Source of the DNA: CAIVAT01 sp037137455
Lineage (GTDB): Bacteria; Bacteroidota; Bacteroidia; Bacteroidales; FEN-979
Length of the DNA stretch: 34,270 nucleotides
Direction: 5' to 3'
Assembly: GCA_037137455.1 (NCBI GenBank)
Contig: JBAXKG010000027.1
Span: forward strand, 1-34,270
Shown here: positions 1 to 8,468 of the stretch, piece after piece
How the letters are laid out: the number at the start of each line of letters is the position of its first letter
Position numbering within the stretch: the first letter of the stretch is position 1
Made by a program: the position numbers and the translations under genes
The notes under the pieces: model-generated
What the model saw: the letters and a program-made list of their open reading frames with translations, nothing else
Databases searched by the model: none
What the model was told of the DNA's origin: nothing

Positions 1-101
1 AGGCCGATGCTTCCCGCTAAATCTTCCTGTGACAACCCTTTCATTTTACGAAGTTCGGCTATTCTCTGTCCAATTTGCCTTTGAGACAATTTCAGGTCCA
101 T
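1..101 (-). CDS. XRE-family helix-turn-helix regulator (N-terminal fragment, cut by window edge)
   Basis: Reading the minus strand from an ATG at 101-99 gives about 33 residues beginning MDLKLSQRQIGQRIAELRKM and continuing KGLSQEDLAGSIG before the window ends. The pattern IGxRIxxLRxxKGLSQEDLA is the first half of the Cro/C1-type (XRE) helix-turn-helix, so this is probably a DNA-binding transcriptional regulator or the DNA-binding half of an antitoxin. The rest of the protein and its targets lie outside the window. It sits on the same strand as the complex I operon but is separated from it by 185 bases containing a hairpin and a good promoter match, so I treat it as a separate transcription unit. 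Confidence 0.8.
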   Translation of the reverse strand, partial: MDLKLSQRQIGQRIAELRKMKGLSQEDLAGSIG

Positions 102-130
102 CTTCTATTACATTTTACTGAATAAGGGAC

Positions 131-161
131 CAAAGATAACAAATGTTTTAATATAAAACAA
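131..161 (-). promoter_or_regulatory. Bacteroidota-type promoter for the XRE gene
   Basis: On the minus strand TATCTTTG (138-131) matches the Bacteroidota -7 consensus TAnnTTTG exactly. A TTG (161-159) lies 20 bases upstream of it, the expected place for the -33 element. The XRE start codon is about 30 bases downstream. This is the only promoter in the window where I see both elements well placed. Confidence 0.7.
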
Positions 162-259
162 TACATTGTATGTAAATTAAACATCTTTAAAAAATCATCT
201 GTATCTCAGAAAAGATTTTCAACATGGGATGATGCACTTAACCGGTAAATCAATCCGGT

Positions 260-286
260 GATTATAAAAATTTACCCCGCGGGTAT
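260..286 (-). terminator. Candidate intrinsic terminator of the nuo operon
   Basis: Directly after the nuoM stop codon the minus strand reads TACCC-GCG-GGGTA (285-273), a perfect 5-bp GC-rich stem with a 3-base loop, followed by AATTTTTATAA. The stem is short, so strength is uncertain, but its position next to the stop codon fits transcription ending after nuoM. Confidence 0.5.
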
Positions 287-1735
287 TTATCTGGTGAAGC
301 TCAATATCCGTAACACGTCCGGCATCGCCACATCCAGGAACATCCCAGGGAAAAGGCCGATCCAGAAAATCATGATGACCAGGGGGATTAGGGTGGCCAT
401 TTCGAGCCATGTCAGATCCCGGATATTTTCAGTGAGTTCATTTGATTTCCCTAACATGGTGCGCTGATACATCCACAGCATGTAAACGGCACTAAAAATA
501 ATAGTTAATCCGGCTACTGCAGCAAATATGGTTGAATATTCAAACAGCCCGAGAAGAAGGAGAAATTCGCCGACAAAACTGTTGGTGAGCGGCAGCGCTA
601 CACTTGCCAGTAAGACGACCATGAAAAAGATCGCGAGCCTGGGCGCTTTCAGTGCAATGCCGCCCAGGTCGCTGATGTTACGCGTTTTTGTGCGTTGTTC
701 TATAAGGTCGATAGCGATGAAAAGTCCCACTATGTTGATCCCGTGCGACACCATTTGAATCACAGCGCCCTGCATGGCAAAGGCAGTAAGAGAAAACAGG
801 CCTGCCGCGATCAACCCGACATGGGCAATTGAAGAGTAAGCAACCAGCCGTTTCATGTCATTCTGCCGGATGGCTATAAGTGAGGCATAGATGATCCCGG
901 TTATGGCAAGGATCATTACAACCCCTCCCCACTGTTGCAAAGCATCATGGCAGATGGGGATCATCCACCTGATCATCCCGTAAATGCCCATTTTAAGCAT
1001 GATCCCAGCCAGCAGCATACTTCCGGGGGCAGGTGCGGCTGTGTAGGTGTCGGGTTGCCAGGTGTGAAAAGGGAAGATTGGTATCTTTACTGCAAAGGCC
1101 AGAAAGAATGCCAGGAAAATCCAAGTTTGTTCGACGGGGGTTAGCTTCACCGCATAGAGCCACTGAAAATCAAATGAGTGCGGTAAGGGTGTTTTGAAAT
1201 ACAGGAATATCAGGGCGACCAGCATGAACAAACTTCCCACGAAGGTGTAAATGAAGAATTTGAAGGTGATCCGTATGCGGTCATCGCCTCCCCACACGGC
1301 ACAGATAAAATAGGCCGGAATGAGCGCCAGCTCCCAGAAAATATAAAAAATCAATGCGTCAAACGAGGTGAATACCCCGATAAGCGCCATCTCCATTAAC
1401 AGGATAAGGCTGTAGAAGGCCGAGGGACGGTTGTATGAGTGGTTAAAGGAGGCCAGAATAATGGCGGGCAGGAGAAAAGTGGTAAGCATGACCAGCAACA
1501 GGCTGATGCCATCCATCCCAAACTTCAGGCTTACGCCCAGGGCGGCAAGCCAATCGGTTGTAAACAGCAGGTTGCAGTGACAGGAGGTTTTATACTGGAT
1601 AAAGGCAGCCACGGCAATCCCGAATTCGATCAGCGACCCAGCCAAAGCGAATTGCCGGATGGCTTTTTCCTCTTTCAGCATAAGGATGAACAACGAAAGC
1701 GCCAGGGGCAACAATATGAGCAGAATCGTCAGCAT
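287..1735 (-). CDS. nuoM: NADH-quinone oxidoreductase subunit M
   Basis: A 482-residue polytopic inner-membrane protein of the antiporter-like complex I subunits that carry proton translocation. Distinctive stretches are the early-helix ELALIPAYFICAVWGG followed by the RITFKFFIYTFVGSLFML segment, the HTWQPDTYTAAPAPGSMLLAG loop region and NSFVGEFLLLLGLF, which together mark NuoM rather than NuoL or NuoN. The glutamate in the ELALIPAYF helix and the lysines of the central helices expected for the proton channel are present. Length is normal. The start lies 3 bases after the nuoL stop, so the two are surely cotranscribed. It is the last nuo gene here; no nuoN follows. Confidence 0.96.
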   Translation of the reverse strand: MLTILLILLPLALSLFILMLKEEKAIRQFALAGSLIEFGIAVAAFIQYKTSCHCNLLFTTDWLAALGVSLKFGMDGISLLLVMLTTFLLPAIILASFNHSYNRPSAFYSLILLMEMALIGVFTSFDALIFYIFWELALIPAYFICAVWGGDDRIRITFKFFIYTFVGSLFMLVALIFLYFKTPLPHSFDFQWLYAVKLTPVEQTWIFLAFFLAFAVKIPIFPFHTWQPDTYTAAPAPGSMLLAGIMLKMGIYGMIRWMIPICHDALQQWGGVVMILAITGIIYASLIAIRQNDMKRLVAYSSIAHVGLIAAGLFSLTAFAMQGAVIQMVSHGINIVGLFIAIDLIEQRTKTRNISDLGGIALKAPRLAIFFMVVLLASVALPLTNSFVGEFLLLLGLFEYSTIFAAVAGLTIIFSAVYMLWMYQRTMLGKSNELTENIRDLTWLEMATLIPLVIMIFWIGLFPGMFLDVAMPDVLRILSFTR

Positions 1736-1738
1736 GGG

Positions 1739-3643
1739 TCAGGTCAGAATATTAAAGAAGAGGATCAATATGATCCCCAAAATCATGATAAACATATAGA
1801 AACCTACATTGCCGGTTTGAACATAGCGTAACGTGCTGCCGGTCCACACCACAAGTTGGCCAACTCCGTTAACCATGCGGTCGATGAGGCGAAGTTCGAC
1901 AACCTGGTGAAGGAAGCGCGACATCCAAAGTGATGGTTTCACAAACATGAAATCGTAAAGTTCATCGATATAAAACTTTTTATAAACAAGTTGAACGAGG
2001 AATGACCGCCGGGAATCATCAGCAAGAAGTCCCTTCTCCTGCTTTACATAACAACGCCAGGCCCAGAAGATCATTGCGAGACAACCAGCGAAAGTCGTGG
2101 CCATGAGTATCCATTCGGTAGCATGTGAAATTGGAACCGGTTGTCCGGAAATTGCCACTGCATCAGCAAATACCGGGGCCAGGAAGCCTGAAAGCCAGCT
2201 GCTGCCTCCGAATATCGCCGGGATGTTGATTAACCCGCCAATAGCCGCCAGGATTGCGAGCAAGATCAGCGGGATGGTCATCACCGCAGGGGATTCATGG
2301 AGATGGCTCTTTTGTTCCACGGTTCCCCTGAAATTTTTGAAAAATGTCAGATAGAGAAGGCGGAACATATAAAAGGAAGTCATCATAGCGCCGATGGCAA
2401 GGACGAACCAGACAACATGACCAAACTCAAAGGCATTTGCCAGGATCTCATCTTTGGAAAAGAATCCCGAGAGTGGTGGAATTCCGGCGATGGCAAGGGT
2501 TGCAATCAGAAATGTCCACCAGGTAATGGGCATTGTTTTGCGTAAGCCTCCCATCTTTCTGATATCCTGCTCCCCACCAAGGGCATGGATTATACTTCCG
2601 GCAGCCAGGAAGAGCAGAGCCTTAAAAATTGCGTGGGTAGTAAGGTGGAACATAGCCCCGGTGAAGGCGCCAACACTGAGTCCTGCAAACATATATCCGA
2701 GTTGACTGATCGTCGAGTAGGCCAATATTTTCTTGATGTCGTTTTGGAAAATGGCGATGGATGCGGCAAACAGTGCAGTGACCAGGGAGCCAATTCCGAT
2801 GATCTCCATGGTCGCGGGCGACAAAATGTAAAGGATATTGGAACGGGCGATCATGTAAACCCCTGCTGTTACCATCGTTGCCGCATGGATAAGGGCCGAA
2901 ACCGGCGTGGGGCCAGCCATGGCATCGGGCAGCCAGGTATAAAGCGGGATTTGGGCGCTCTTTCCGACTGCCCCGATAAAAAGAAGCAGTGTGATGATCA
3001 TCAGGGTGGGGTCACCCGTTTCCATGGATCTTGCTTGTGCAAAGATTTCCTGGAAGTTCAGACTATGAAAAGTGGTAAAAAGCAGGAACATCCCAAGCAG
3101 GAAACCCAGATCACCAATGCGGTTCATGATAAAGGCCTTTTTTGCGGCATTGTTATTCTCATGGTTTTTAAACCAGAATCCGATGAGCAGATAGGAACAG
3201 AGACCCACTCCTTCCCAGCCAATGAACATGACAGGATAATTGGCGCTCATGACCAGAATTAGCATGAAAAATACAAAGAGGTTCATGTAAGCAAAAAACC
3301 GGTTGTATCCCGGATCCGTTTTCATATAACCCACTGAATAGAGATGAATGAGAAATCCGACCCCTGTAACTATCAGCAGCATCAGAACCGAAAGGGGGTC
3401 GATGAGAAAGGAGAAGGGAATGTCGAGCGGGCCTATGTGAATCCAGGAAAATAATTGTTGAATTGTTGAATTGTTGAATTGTTGAATATTAAAGAAAATG
3501 AGCAATGAGAAAATGAATGAAATCAGGATCGTACCTGGGCCAAGAAATGAAGTGATCTTTTGGGGAATTGAACGGAAGCCTAATCCAAGGATCAGAAACC
3601 CTAAAAGTGGCAAGACTGGAATTAGTATTATGATAATATCCAT
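1739..3643 (-). CDS. nuoL: NADH-quinone oxidoreductase subunit L
   Basis: A 634-residue membrane protein, the distal antiporter-like subunit of complex I. Recognisable blocks are FIGWEGVGLCSYLLIGFWF, KKAFIMNRIGDLGFLLGMF, QIPLYTWLPDAMAGPTPVSA, LIHAATMVTAGVYMIAR and GIPPLSGFFSKDEILA, all diagnostic for NuoL. The C-terminal part contains the long lateral-helix region and ends in a further membrane helix (FIMILGIILILFF). The start is an ATG 9 bases after the nuoK stop. Oddity: residues about 52-65 are encoded by a tandem 8-base repeat (3453-3487), between the first two helices, giving the unusual polar stretch NIQQFNNSTIQQ. Because 8 is not a multiple of 3, gain or loss of one unit would truncate the protein. 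Confidence 0.96.
   Translation of the reverse strand: MDIIIILIPVLPLLGFLILGLGFRSIPQKITSFLGPGTILISFIFSLLIFFNIQQFNNSTIQQLFSWIHIGPLDIPFSFLIDPLSVLMLLIVTGVGFLIHLYSVGYMKTDPGYNRFFAYMNLFVFFMLILVMSANYPVMFIGWEGVGLCSYLLIGFWFKNHENNNAAKKAFIMNRIGDLGFLLGMFLLFTTFHSLNFQEIFAQARSMETGDPTLMIITLLLFIGAVGKSAQIPLYTWLPDAMAGPTPVSALIHAATMVTAGVYMIARSNILYILSPATMEIIGIGSLVTALFAASIAIFQNDIKKILAYSTISQLGYMFAGLSVGAFTGAMFHLTTHAIFKALLFLAAGSIIHALGGEQDIRKMGGLRKTMPITWWTFLIATLAIAGIPPLSGFFSKDEILANAFEFGHVVWFVLAIGAMMTSFYMFRLLYLTFFKNFRGTVEQKSHLHESPAVMTIPLILLAILAAIGGLINIPAIFGGSSWLSGFLAPVFADAVAISGQPVPISHATEWILMATTFAGCLAMIFWAWRCYVKQEKGLLADDSRRSFLVQLVYKKFYIDELYDFMFVKPSLWMSRFLHQVVELRLIDRMVNGVGQLVVWTGSTLRYVQTGNVGFYMFIMILGIILILFFNILT
3453..3487. 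repeat. Tandem 8-base repeat (AATTGTTG) inside nuoL
   Basis: Four perfect copies of AATTGTTG (3453-3484) plus a partial fifth (AAT, 3485-3487) lie in frame inside the 5' part of nuoL. On the coding strand the unit reads CAACAATT and is translated as the polar stretch IQQFNNSTIQQ. Similar degenerate words (TTGAATGTTGAGTTGAATAT) appear between nuoB and nuoA near 11346-11365. Confidence 0.9.
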
Positions 3644-3652
3644 TTTATCGTA

Positions 3653-3970
3653 TCACCATTTTAATTTATTCAGAACATTGATATCAATCGAATGTGTAGT
3701 CCGGTAAATAAGCACTACGATGGCCAGCCCGATCGCCACTTCAGCGGCAGCCACCACCATAATGAAAAACACAAAAATTTGTCCGGCGGGGTCGTTCATA
3801 TAGGCTGAAAAAGCTGCCAGGAGGAGATTGATAGAATTGATCATAAGCTCAATTGACATTAGTATCACCAGTGCATTGCGTTTGATCAAAACGCCAAAAA
3901 CCCCGATACTGAACAACACTGAGCAGAAGATGAGGTAGTAGTGGATTGGTATGGTGGCGAGTGTTTGCAT
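3653..3970 (-). CDS. nuoK: NADH-quinone oxidoreductase subunit K
   Basis: A 105-residue, three-helix inner-membrane subunit of complex I. The conserved helix-2 pattern NALVILMSIELMINSINLLL, with the glutamate that takes part in proton transfer, and the helix-3 pattern FVFFIMVVAAAEVAIGLAIVV, with a second membrane glutamate, are both intact. I chose the ATG at 3970 (MQTLATIPIHYYLIF). It matches the usual NuoK length and start region, whereas the reading frame open to 4039 would add 23 charged residues read through a run of nine T and into the nuoJ 3' end. It starts 31 bases after nuoJ, and nuoL follows after 9 bases. Confidence 0.95.
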   Translation of the reverse strand: MQTLATIPIHYYLIFCSVLFSIGVFGVLIKRNALVILMSIELMINSINLLLAAFSAYMNDPAGQIFVFFIMVVAAAEVAIGLAIVVLIYRTTHSIDINVLNKLKW

Positions 3971-4001
3971 TAACTTTTTTTTTGAATATCGAATATTGAT
4001 T

Positions 4002-4502
4002 TTATATCTGTTCCTTCTTCCCAAGCAAAACCGCTCCAACCATAGCTGTCAGGAAAAGAACCGATGACAGCTCAAAAGGCAAAAGGTAATCGTGATATAA
4101 AATTTTGCCCAGGTTCTTGACTAAACCGATTTGCGTTGTCATAGGATCCTGGGCCGACTGAATGTCATATCCGCGGAAAACCCCGATGAGTGTGAGCATC
4201 AGCATTCCACCGGCAATTAAAGCCATCACCTTCACCCATAACGGTTTTGGTGAACGTTCTTCTTTATTAAGGTTCAGCAGCATCACGGTAAAGAGAAACA
4301 GCACCATAATTGCCCCGGCATAGACTATCACATGAACCACGGCCAGGAACTGGGCATTAAGCAGCACATAATGGCCGGCAATGGCGAAAAAAGTCATTGT
4401 CAGGAATAATACCGAATGGATTGGTTTTTTCGAAGCAAGTACCATCACGGCCGAAAACAAGGCCATGACGCTGAGAAGGTGGAATATGTATTGTGTAAAC
4501 AT
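4002..4502 (-). CDS. nuoJ: NADH-quinone oxidoreductase subunit J
   Basis: A 166-residue inner-membrane subunit with five predicted helices. The conserved helix-3 segment AVVHVIVYAGAIMVLFLFTVMLL, which carries the pi-bulge region of NuoJ, follows the helix with HYVLLNAQFLA. The loop NLNKEERSPKP is typical before helix 4. Length is normal. It starts 1 base after the nuoI stop codon and is followed by nuoK after 31 bases. Together with NuoH and NuoK it forms the link that couples quinone reduction to the antiporter-like subunits. Confidence 0.94.
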   Translation of the reverse strand: MFTQYIFHLLSVMALFSAVMVLASKKPIHSVLFLTMTFFAIAGHYVLLNAQFLAVVHVIVYAGAIMVLFLFTVMLLNLNKEERSPKPLWVKVMALIAGGMLMLTLIGVFRGYDIQSAQDPMTTQIGLVKNLGKILYHDYLLPFELSSVLFLTAMVGAVLLGKKEQI

Positions 4503-4503
4503 A

Positions 4504-5079
4504 TTATCTGTTATGATTAAACTTCATATTCTTCTTAAATTCCAGGACTTCAGGTGTTTGCCTCTTTGAAACATCAATCCGTCTCGCCTGATCCCGTGGT
4601 TCGAGAAGTTCATCCTTGCCATAGATGAATTTGTTGCGTTGATATTCTGAATAGACCATCTTCTTTGTCAGGAAGATGGCCTCTTTCGGACAGGCCTCTT
4701 CACAGTCGCCACAGAAAATGCAACGAAGCATGTTTATTTCATATACAGCGGCATATTTCTCTTCGCGGTAGAGGAGTTCCTCTCCCGGTTTGCGTTCGGC
4801 CGCAAACATTGTGATAGCTTCAGCCGGGCATGCAACGGCACAAAGCCCGCAGGCAGTGCAGCGTTCACGTCCTTCAGAATCCCTTTTTAAAACATGCCTT
4901 CCGCGGTATACATCCGAAAATTCACGTTTTACCTCGGGATATTGAATTGTCGTTTTTCTGCGGAACAGGTGCCCAAAAGTAATACGCATACCGCCAAGGA
5001 TTGCCGGAATATAGATCCGCTCCCAGAAGTTCATCTGTTTATCAGAAACAATTTTGGATCTATTGGTCAGGTTTTGCAT
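4504..5079 (-). CDS. nuoI: NADH-quinone oxidoreductase subunit I (8Fe ferredoxin-like)
   Basis: A 191-residue peripheral-arm subunit that relays electrons through clusters N6a and N6b toward N2. Two complete 4Fe-4S motifs are visible: CTACGLCAVACP (Cys 74, 77, 80, 84) and CIFCGDCEEACP (Cys 120, 123, 126, 130). The intervening and following text (YEINMLRC, KEAIFLTKKMVYSEYQRN) is standard NuoI. The N-terminal amphipathic stretch IYIPAILGGMRITFGHLF is where NuoI rests on the membrane arm. It lies 11 bases downstream of nuoH and 1 base upstream of nuoJ. Confidence 0.96.
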   Translation of the reverse strand: MQNLTNRSKIVSDKQMNFWERIYIPAILGGMRITFGHLFRRKTTIQYPEVKREFSDVYRGRHVLKRDSEGRERCTACGLCAVACPAEAITMFAAERKPGEELLYREEKYAAVYEINMLRCIFCGDCEEACPKEAIFLTKKMVYSEYQRNKFIYGKDELLEPRDQARRIDVSKRQTPEVLEFKKNMKFNHNR

Positions 5080-5090
5080 TTAGAATTTCT

Positions 5091-6113
5091 TTATTGGTTT
5101 AACAATATTACAACACCTGTAATCACCACATTCAAAATAGCAAGCGGAATCAAAGACTTCCAGCCCAATCGCATCAGTTGGTCGTAGCGGAACCGCGGGA
5201 GTGTCCAGCGAATCCACATATATATAAAACCAAAAAATGTGATTTTAGTAAACAGTACCATGAAGCTTACAAAGGCGAATATGTTGGGGGAAAGTCCCAG
5301 TTTGTCCAATCCGGGAAAATGATAACCACCAAGAAAAAGTGTGGCCATCACGGCTCCGGATATAAACATATTGATGTATTCGGCAAACAGGTAAAAGCCA
5401 AGCTTCATGCTGCTGTATTCTGTATGGTAGCCGCCCACAAGTTCTGTTTCACATTCGGGCAGGTCGAAAGGAGCACGGTTGGTTTCGGCAAACGCACAAA
5501 TCAGAAAGATCAGAAATCCCAGAGGCTGATAAAATATATTCCAGTTGAAACCCTGCTGCTGTGCCACTATGTCGCGCATGCTGAGCGAACCGGTCATCAT
5601 CACGATGGTAATGATTGATAAGCTCATAGCCAGTTCGTAGCTGATCATTTGTGAGGAAGCCCTTACGGCGCCAAGCAATGCATACTTGTTGTTTGACGCC
5701 CATCCTCCGATCATGATGCCATAAACTCCGATGGAGACGATGGCGAAGATATAAAGGATCCCTATGTTTATATCGGCAACCTGTAATGCATAAGACTGGC
5801 CATTGATAACCAGATCGGGACCCCATGGTATTACAGCGCTGGTAAGCAGCGCGATGAACATGGTGAGGGAAGGACCGAGGATGTATAAGAATTTATCGGC
5901 TGAATTTGGCATGAACTCCTCCTTGAAAAAAAGCTTGATCCCATCGGCCAAAGGTTGCAGCAATCCCCAGGGACCTGCACGGTTGGGGCCATGGCGGTCC
6001 TGGAACCAGCCGGCCACTTTGCGTTCTATGAGGGTAGAATACATCGCCACAACCAAACTGAGGACCAGGATAAAGCTGGCGAGGAGAATTTTGTATATTA
6101 TTTGTTCTGCCAT
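5091..6113 (-). CDS. nuoH: NADH-quinone oxidoreductase subunit H
   Basis: A 340-residue inner-membrane protein with about eight helices that forms the quinone-binding site with NuoB and NuoD. The N-terminal block ERKVAGWFQDRHGPNRAGP, followed by GLLQPLADGIKLFFKEE, is the family signature. Also visible are ICAFAETNRAPFDLPECETE, with the charged quinone-channel residues, and GGYHTEYSSMKLGFYLFAEY. Length is normal for the family. It starts 5 bases after nuoG and precedes nuoI by 11 bases. Confidence 0.96.
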   Translation of the reverse strand: MAEQIIYKILLASFILVLSLVVAMYSTLIERKVAGWFQDRHGPNRAGPWGLLQPLADGIKLFFKEEFMPNSADKFLYILGPSLTMFIALLTSAVIPWGPDLVINGQSYALQVADINIGILYIFAIVSIGVYGIMIGGWASNNKYALLGAVRASSQMISYELAMSLSIITIVMMTGSLSMRDIVAQQQGFNWNIFYQPLGFLIFLICAFAETNRAPFDLPECETELVGGYHTEYSSMKLGFYLFAEYINMFISGAVMATLFLGGYHFPGLDKLGLSPNIFAFVSFMVLFTKITFFGFIYMWIRWTLPRFRYDQLMRLGWKSLIPLAILNVVITGVVILLNQ

Positions 6114-6118
6114 TTGAT

Positions 6119-7087
6119 CTATTCAGGTGATTCCATTTTTCCCTCAATCGGGTTGATCACCGATTGCTTCTTCATCCGTTCATAGTGATTGGCTGAAATG
6201 ACCGATTGGCGCTTGATGTGCCGCGGACCTTCGATAACCCAATCGTTTATTTCCTTCTTTTCAAAACGGCATTCATTACATATGAACTCCTCCAGTTCAC
6301 CAAACTGGTCTTTGCGCCCGGTAATGCGGTATATCTCATTTCCGAACATCCATGCTGTCACCTTGCCCGAACAAGCATGGCATTCGCGGTGAGCATTCAT
6401 CGGTTTCAGAAACCAAACGCGGCTTTTAAACCGGAAGGTCATATCGGTGAGCGCACCTACCGGACAAACATCGATAACATTTCCTGAAAAATTATTTGTG
6501 ATGGTATTTTGAATAAATGTACCTATTTCTGAAACATCACCACGGTACAGAACACCATGCAGCCTTTTATCTGTGAGCTGATCGGCTACATAAACGCAGC
6601 GGTAACACAAGATACACCGGTTCATGTGCAATTTGATCTTATCCCCTATGTCGGTCATTGGAAATTCACGGCGCTCTTCTTCTGTGGCAGTCTCCTCAAG
6701 GCCGTAGCCAAAACTCAGATCCTGGAGGTCACATTCTCCGGCCTGATCACAAACAGGGCAATCGAGCGGATGGTTGAGCAGCAGGAATTCAACGATCCCT
6801 TTTCTGGCATCGATGACTTCTGGCGATGTAAGATTTTGAACAACCATGCCATCCTGCACAGGGGTGCTGCAAGAAGCAACAAGTTTAGGCATCGGGCGCG
6901 GATCCTTGGCTGAACAATGGGAGACTTTCACCAGGCATGTACGGCATTTACCACCGGTGCCTTTCAGCTTCGAATAGTAACACATCGCCGGTGGAACAAT
7001 CTTTCCACCGATCTTACGCGCTGCCTGAAGGATCGTGGTGCCATCCTCAACCTCGACCGTTATATTATCTATCGTAACTTTTATCAT
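6119..7087 (-). CDS. nuoG: NADH-quinone oxidoreductase subunit G, short form
   Basis: A 322-residue iron-sulfur subunit of the peripheral arm. In order: a 2Fe-2S domain (Cys 36, 48, 51, 73), a His/Cys-ligated 4Fe-4S motif HPLDCPVCDQAGEC (His 106, Cys 110, 113, 119), a further 4Fe-4S site CILCYRC with distal C208, and a CxxC pair (236, 239) plus a second pair (270, 273) that could hold an N7-like cluster. It then stops, lacking the several-hundred-residue molybdopterin-type domain of proteobacterial NuoG. From memory, this short form is usual in Bacteroidota complex I, so I read it as lineage-typical rather than truncated. Its neighbours nuoF and nuoH are 4 and 5 bases away. Confidence 0.92.
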   Translation of the reverse strand: MIKVTIDNITVEVEDGTTILQAARKIGGKIVPPAMCYYSKLKGTGGKCRTCLVKVSHCSAKDPRPMPKLVASCSTPVQDGMVVQNLTSPEVIDARKGIVEFLLLNHPLDCPVCDQAGECDLQDLSFGYGLEETATEEERREFPMTDIGDKIKLHMNRCILCYRCVYVADQLTDKRLHGVLYRGDVSEIGTFIQNTITNNFSGNVIDVCPVGALTDMTFRFKSRVWFLKPMNAHRECHACSGKVTAWMFGNEIYRITGRKDQFGELEEFICNECRFEKKEINDWVIEGPRHIKRQSVISANHYERMKKQSVINPIEGKMESPE

Positions 7088-7091
7088 TGAT

Positions 7092-8468
7092 TTACCAGTA
7101 CTTTATTCCTGTTCCCATTTCCGGTATCATTGCCCCGGTTTCGAATTTCAGGGCTCCGTGATGTAAGTTCTTCACTACTTCGGGATGTTCCACATGATAT
7201 TCAAATTCCCTACGGAAATGCCTGATGGCGCTGGCAACAGGCCAGGCAGCAGCATCCCCTAAGGGGCAAATTGTGTTACCTTCAATATTTTTAGCCACGC
7301 GAACCAACAGATCGATATCCGACATCCTTCCCTTTCCGTGTTCAATACGGTACAAAACCTTCTCCATCCAACCGGTTCCTTCGCGGCATGGCGAGCATTG
7401 TCCGCAAGATTCGTGTCGGTAAAAACGAGTCAGATTCCAGGTGTTGCGTACGATGCAGGCGTCCTCATCAAAAACGATGAAACCACCCGATCCGAGCATG
7501 GTTCCGCTTTCAAAATCACCATCGGCAAGCGACTCATAAGTCAGCAAACGCTGCTCTCCCCTGGCTGTATTTAAAATCAAATCGGCCGGAAGAATGGGAA
7601 CCGAAGAGCCGCCGGGGATTACAGCTTTTAAATATTTATCGCCGGCAATGCCTCCGCAGTATTCAGAAGAATATATAAAATCCTCGACCGGAAGGCCTAA
7701 TTCAATTTCGTACACCCCCGGATTATTGATATTTCCGCAGGCTGAAATCAGTTTTGTGCCAGTGCTTTTGCCCTTGCCTCTTTTCGAATATGCTTCGCCG
7801 CCCATGCTGATAATTGGTCCGACTGCGGCCAGGGTCTCTGCATTATTAACAACAGTCGGGCAACCATACAACCCTTTAAATGCCGGGAATGGCGGTTTGA
7901 TTCGCGGATTTCCGCGTTTTCCTTCCAGCGATTCGAGCAGCGCTGTCTCCTCGCCACAAATATAGGCGCCGGCGCCAGGATGAACCCAAATATTCAGAGA
8001 AAAGTCGGTTCCAAAGATGTGTTCGCCCAGGAAACCATGTTGATGGGCCTCTTTAATGGCATTCTCGAGAATTCCGACAAGATATTTGAACTCCCCGCGG
8101 ATATAAATGTAACAATTTCTTACCCCCAGCGCGTAACCGGAGATGATGAGCCCTTCGATAAGCAGGTGAGGCAAATTATCCATCAGGTAGCGGTCCTTGA
8201 AGGTGCCCGGTTCGCTTTCATCTGCATTGCAAACGAGATAGCGGGGCTTGTCAGACTTCCGGTCGAGGAAACTCCATTTTAAACCTGTCGGGAAACCTGC
8301 TCCTCCCCTTCCCCTGAGACCAGAACGCGTGACTTCAGCGCCAACCTGGGCCGGCGTCATATCCCGCAAAGCCTTCTCAACGGATAAATAACCCCCGTTG
8401 GCACGGTAAACATCGAATCCCCGGATGCCCGGGATGTCAATATTCGCTAGCAGAATTTTTCCACCCAT
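7092..8468 (-). CDS. nuoF: NADH-quinone oxidoreductase subunit F (NADH/FMN site)
   Basis: A 458-residue subunit that oxidises NADH through FMN and passes electrons to cluster N3. The glycine-rich NADH/FMN segment LRGRGGAGFPTGLKW starts at residue 51, CNADESEPGTFKDR follows at about 80, and GAGAYICGEETALLESLEG contacts FMN. The N3 ligands are Cys 355, 358 and 361 (SCGQCSPCREGTGW) and Cys 401 (TICPLGDAAAWP). The ATG at 8468 overlaps the end of nuoE by 22 bases, indicating translational coupling. There are no extra C-terminal ferredoxin domains of the kind seen in HydB/HoxF-type hydrogenase partners, so this is a standard NuoF. Confidence 0.96.
   Translation of the reverse strand: MGGKILLANIDIPGIRGFDVYRANGGYLSVEKALRDMTPAQVGAEVTRSGLRGRGGAGFPTGLKWSFLDRKSDKPRYLVCNADESEPGTFKDRYLMDNLPHLLIEGLIISGYALGVRNCYIYIRGEFKYLVGILENAIKEAHQHGFLGEHIFGTDFSLNIWVHPGAGAYICGEETALLESLEGKRGNPRIKPPFPAFKGLYGCPTVVNNAETLAAVGPIISMGGEAYSKRGKGKSTGTKLISACGNINNPGVYEIELGLPVEDFIYSSEYCGGIAGDKYLKAVIPGGSSVPILPADLILNTARGEQRLLTYESLADGDFESGTMLGSGGFIVFDEDACIVRNTWNLTRFYRHESCGQCSPCREGTGWMEKVLYRIEHGKGRMSDIDLLVRVAKNIEGNTICPLGDAAAWPVASAIRHFRREFEYHVEHPEVVKNLHHGALKFETGAMIPEMGTGIKYW

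Noticed and set aside
2585..3262. 225-residue open frame on the plus strand opposite nuoL
   Set aside because: Antisense to a well-supported gene; low-complexity, charged composition without any domain, as expected from reading the other strand of a membrane protein gene.
3971..4039. Longer nuoK start at 4039
   Set aside because: It would add 23 charged residues read through nine T and overlap nuoJ; NuoK normally begins at the position of the ATG at 3970.
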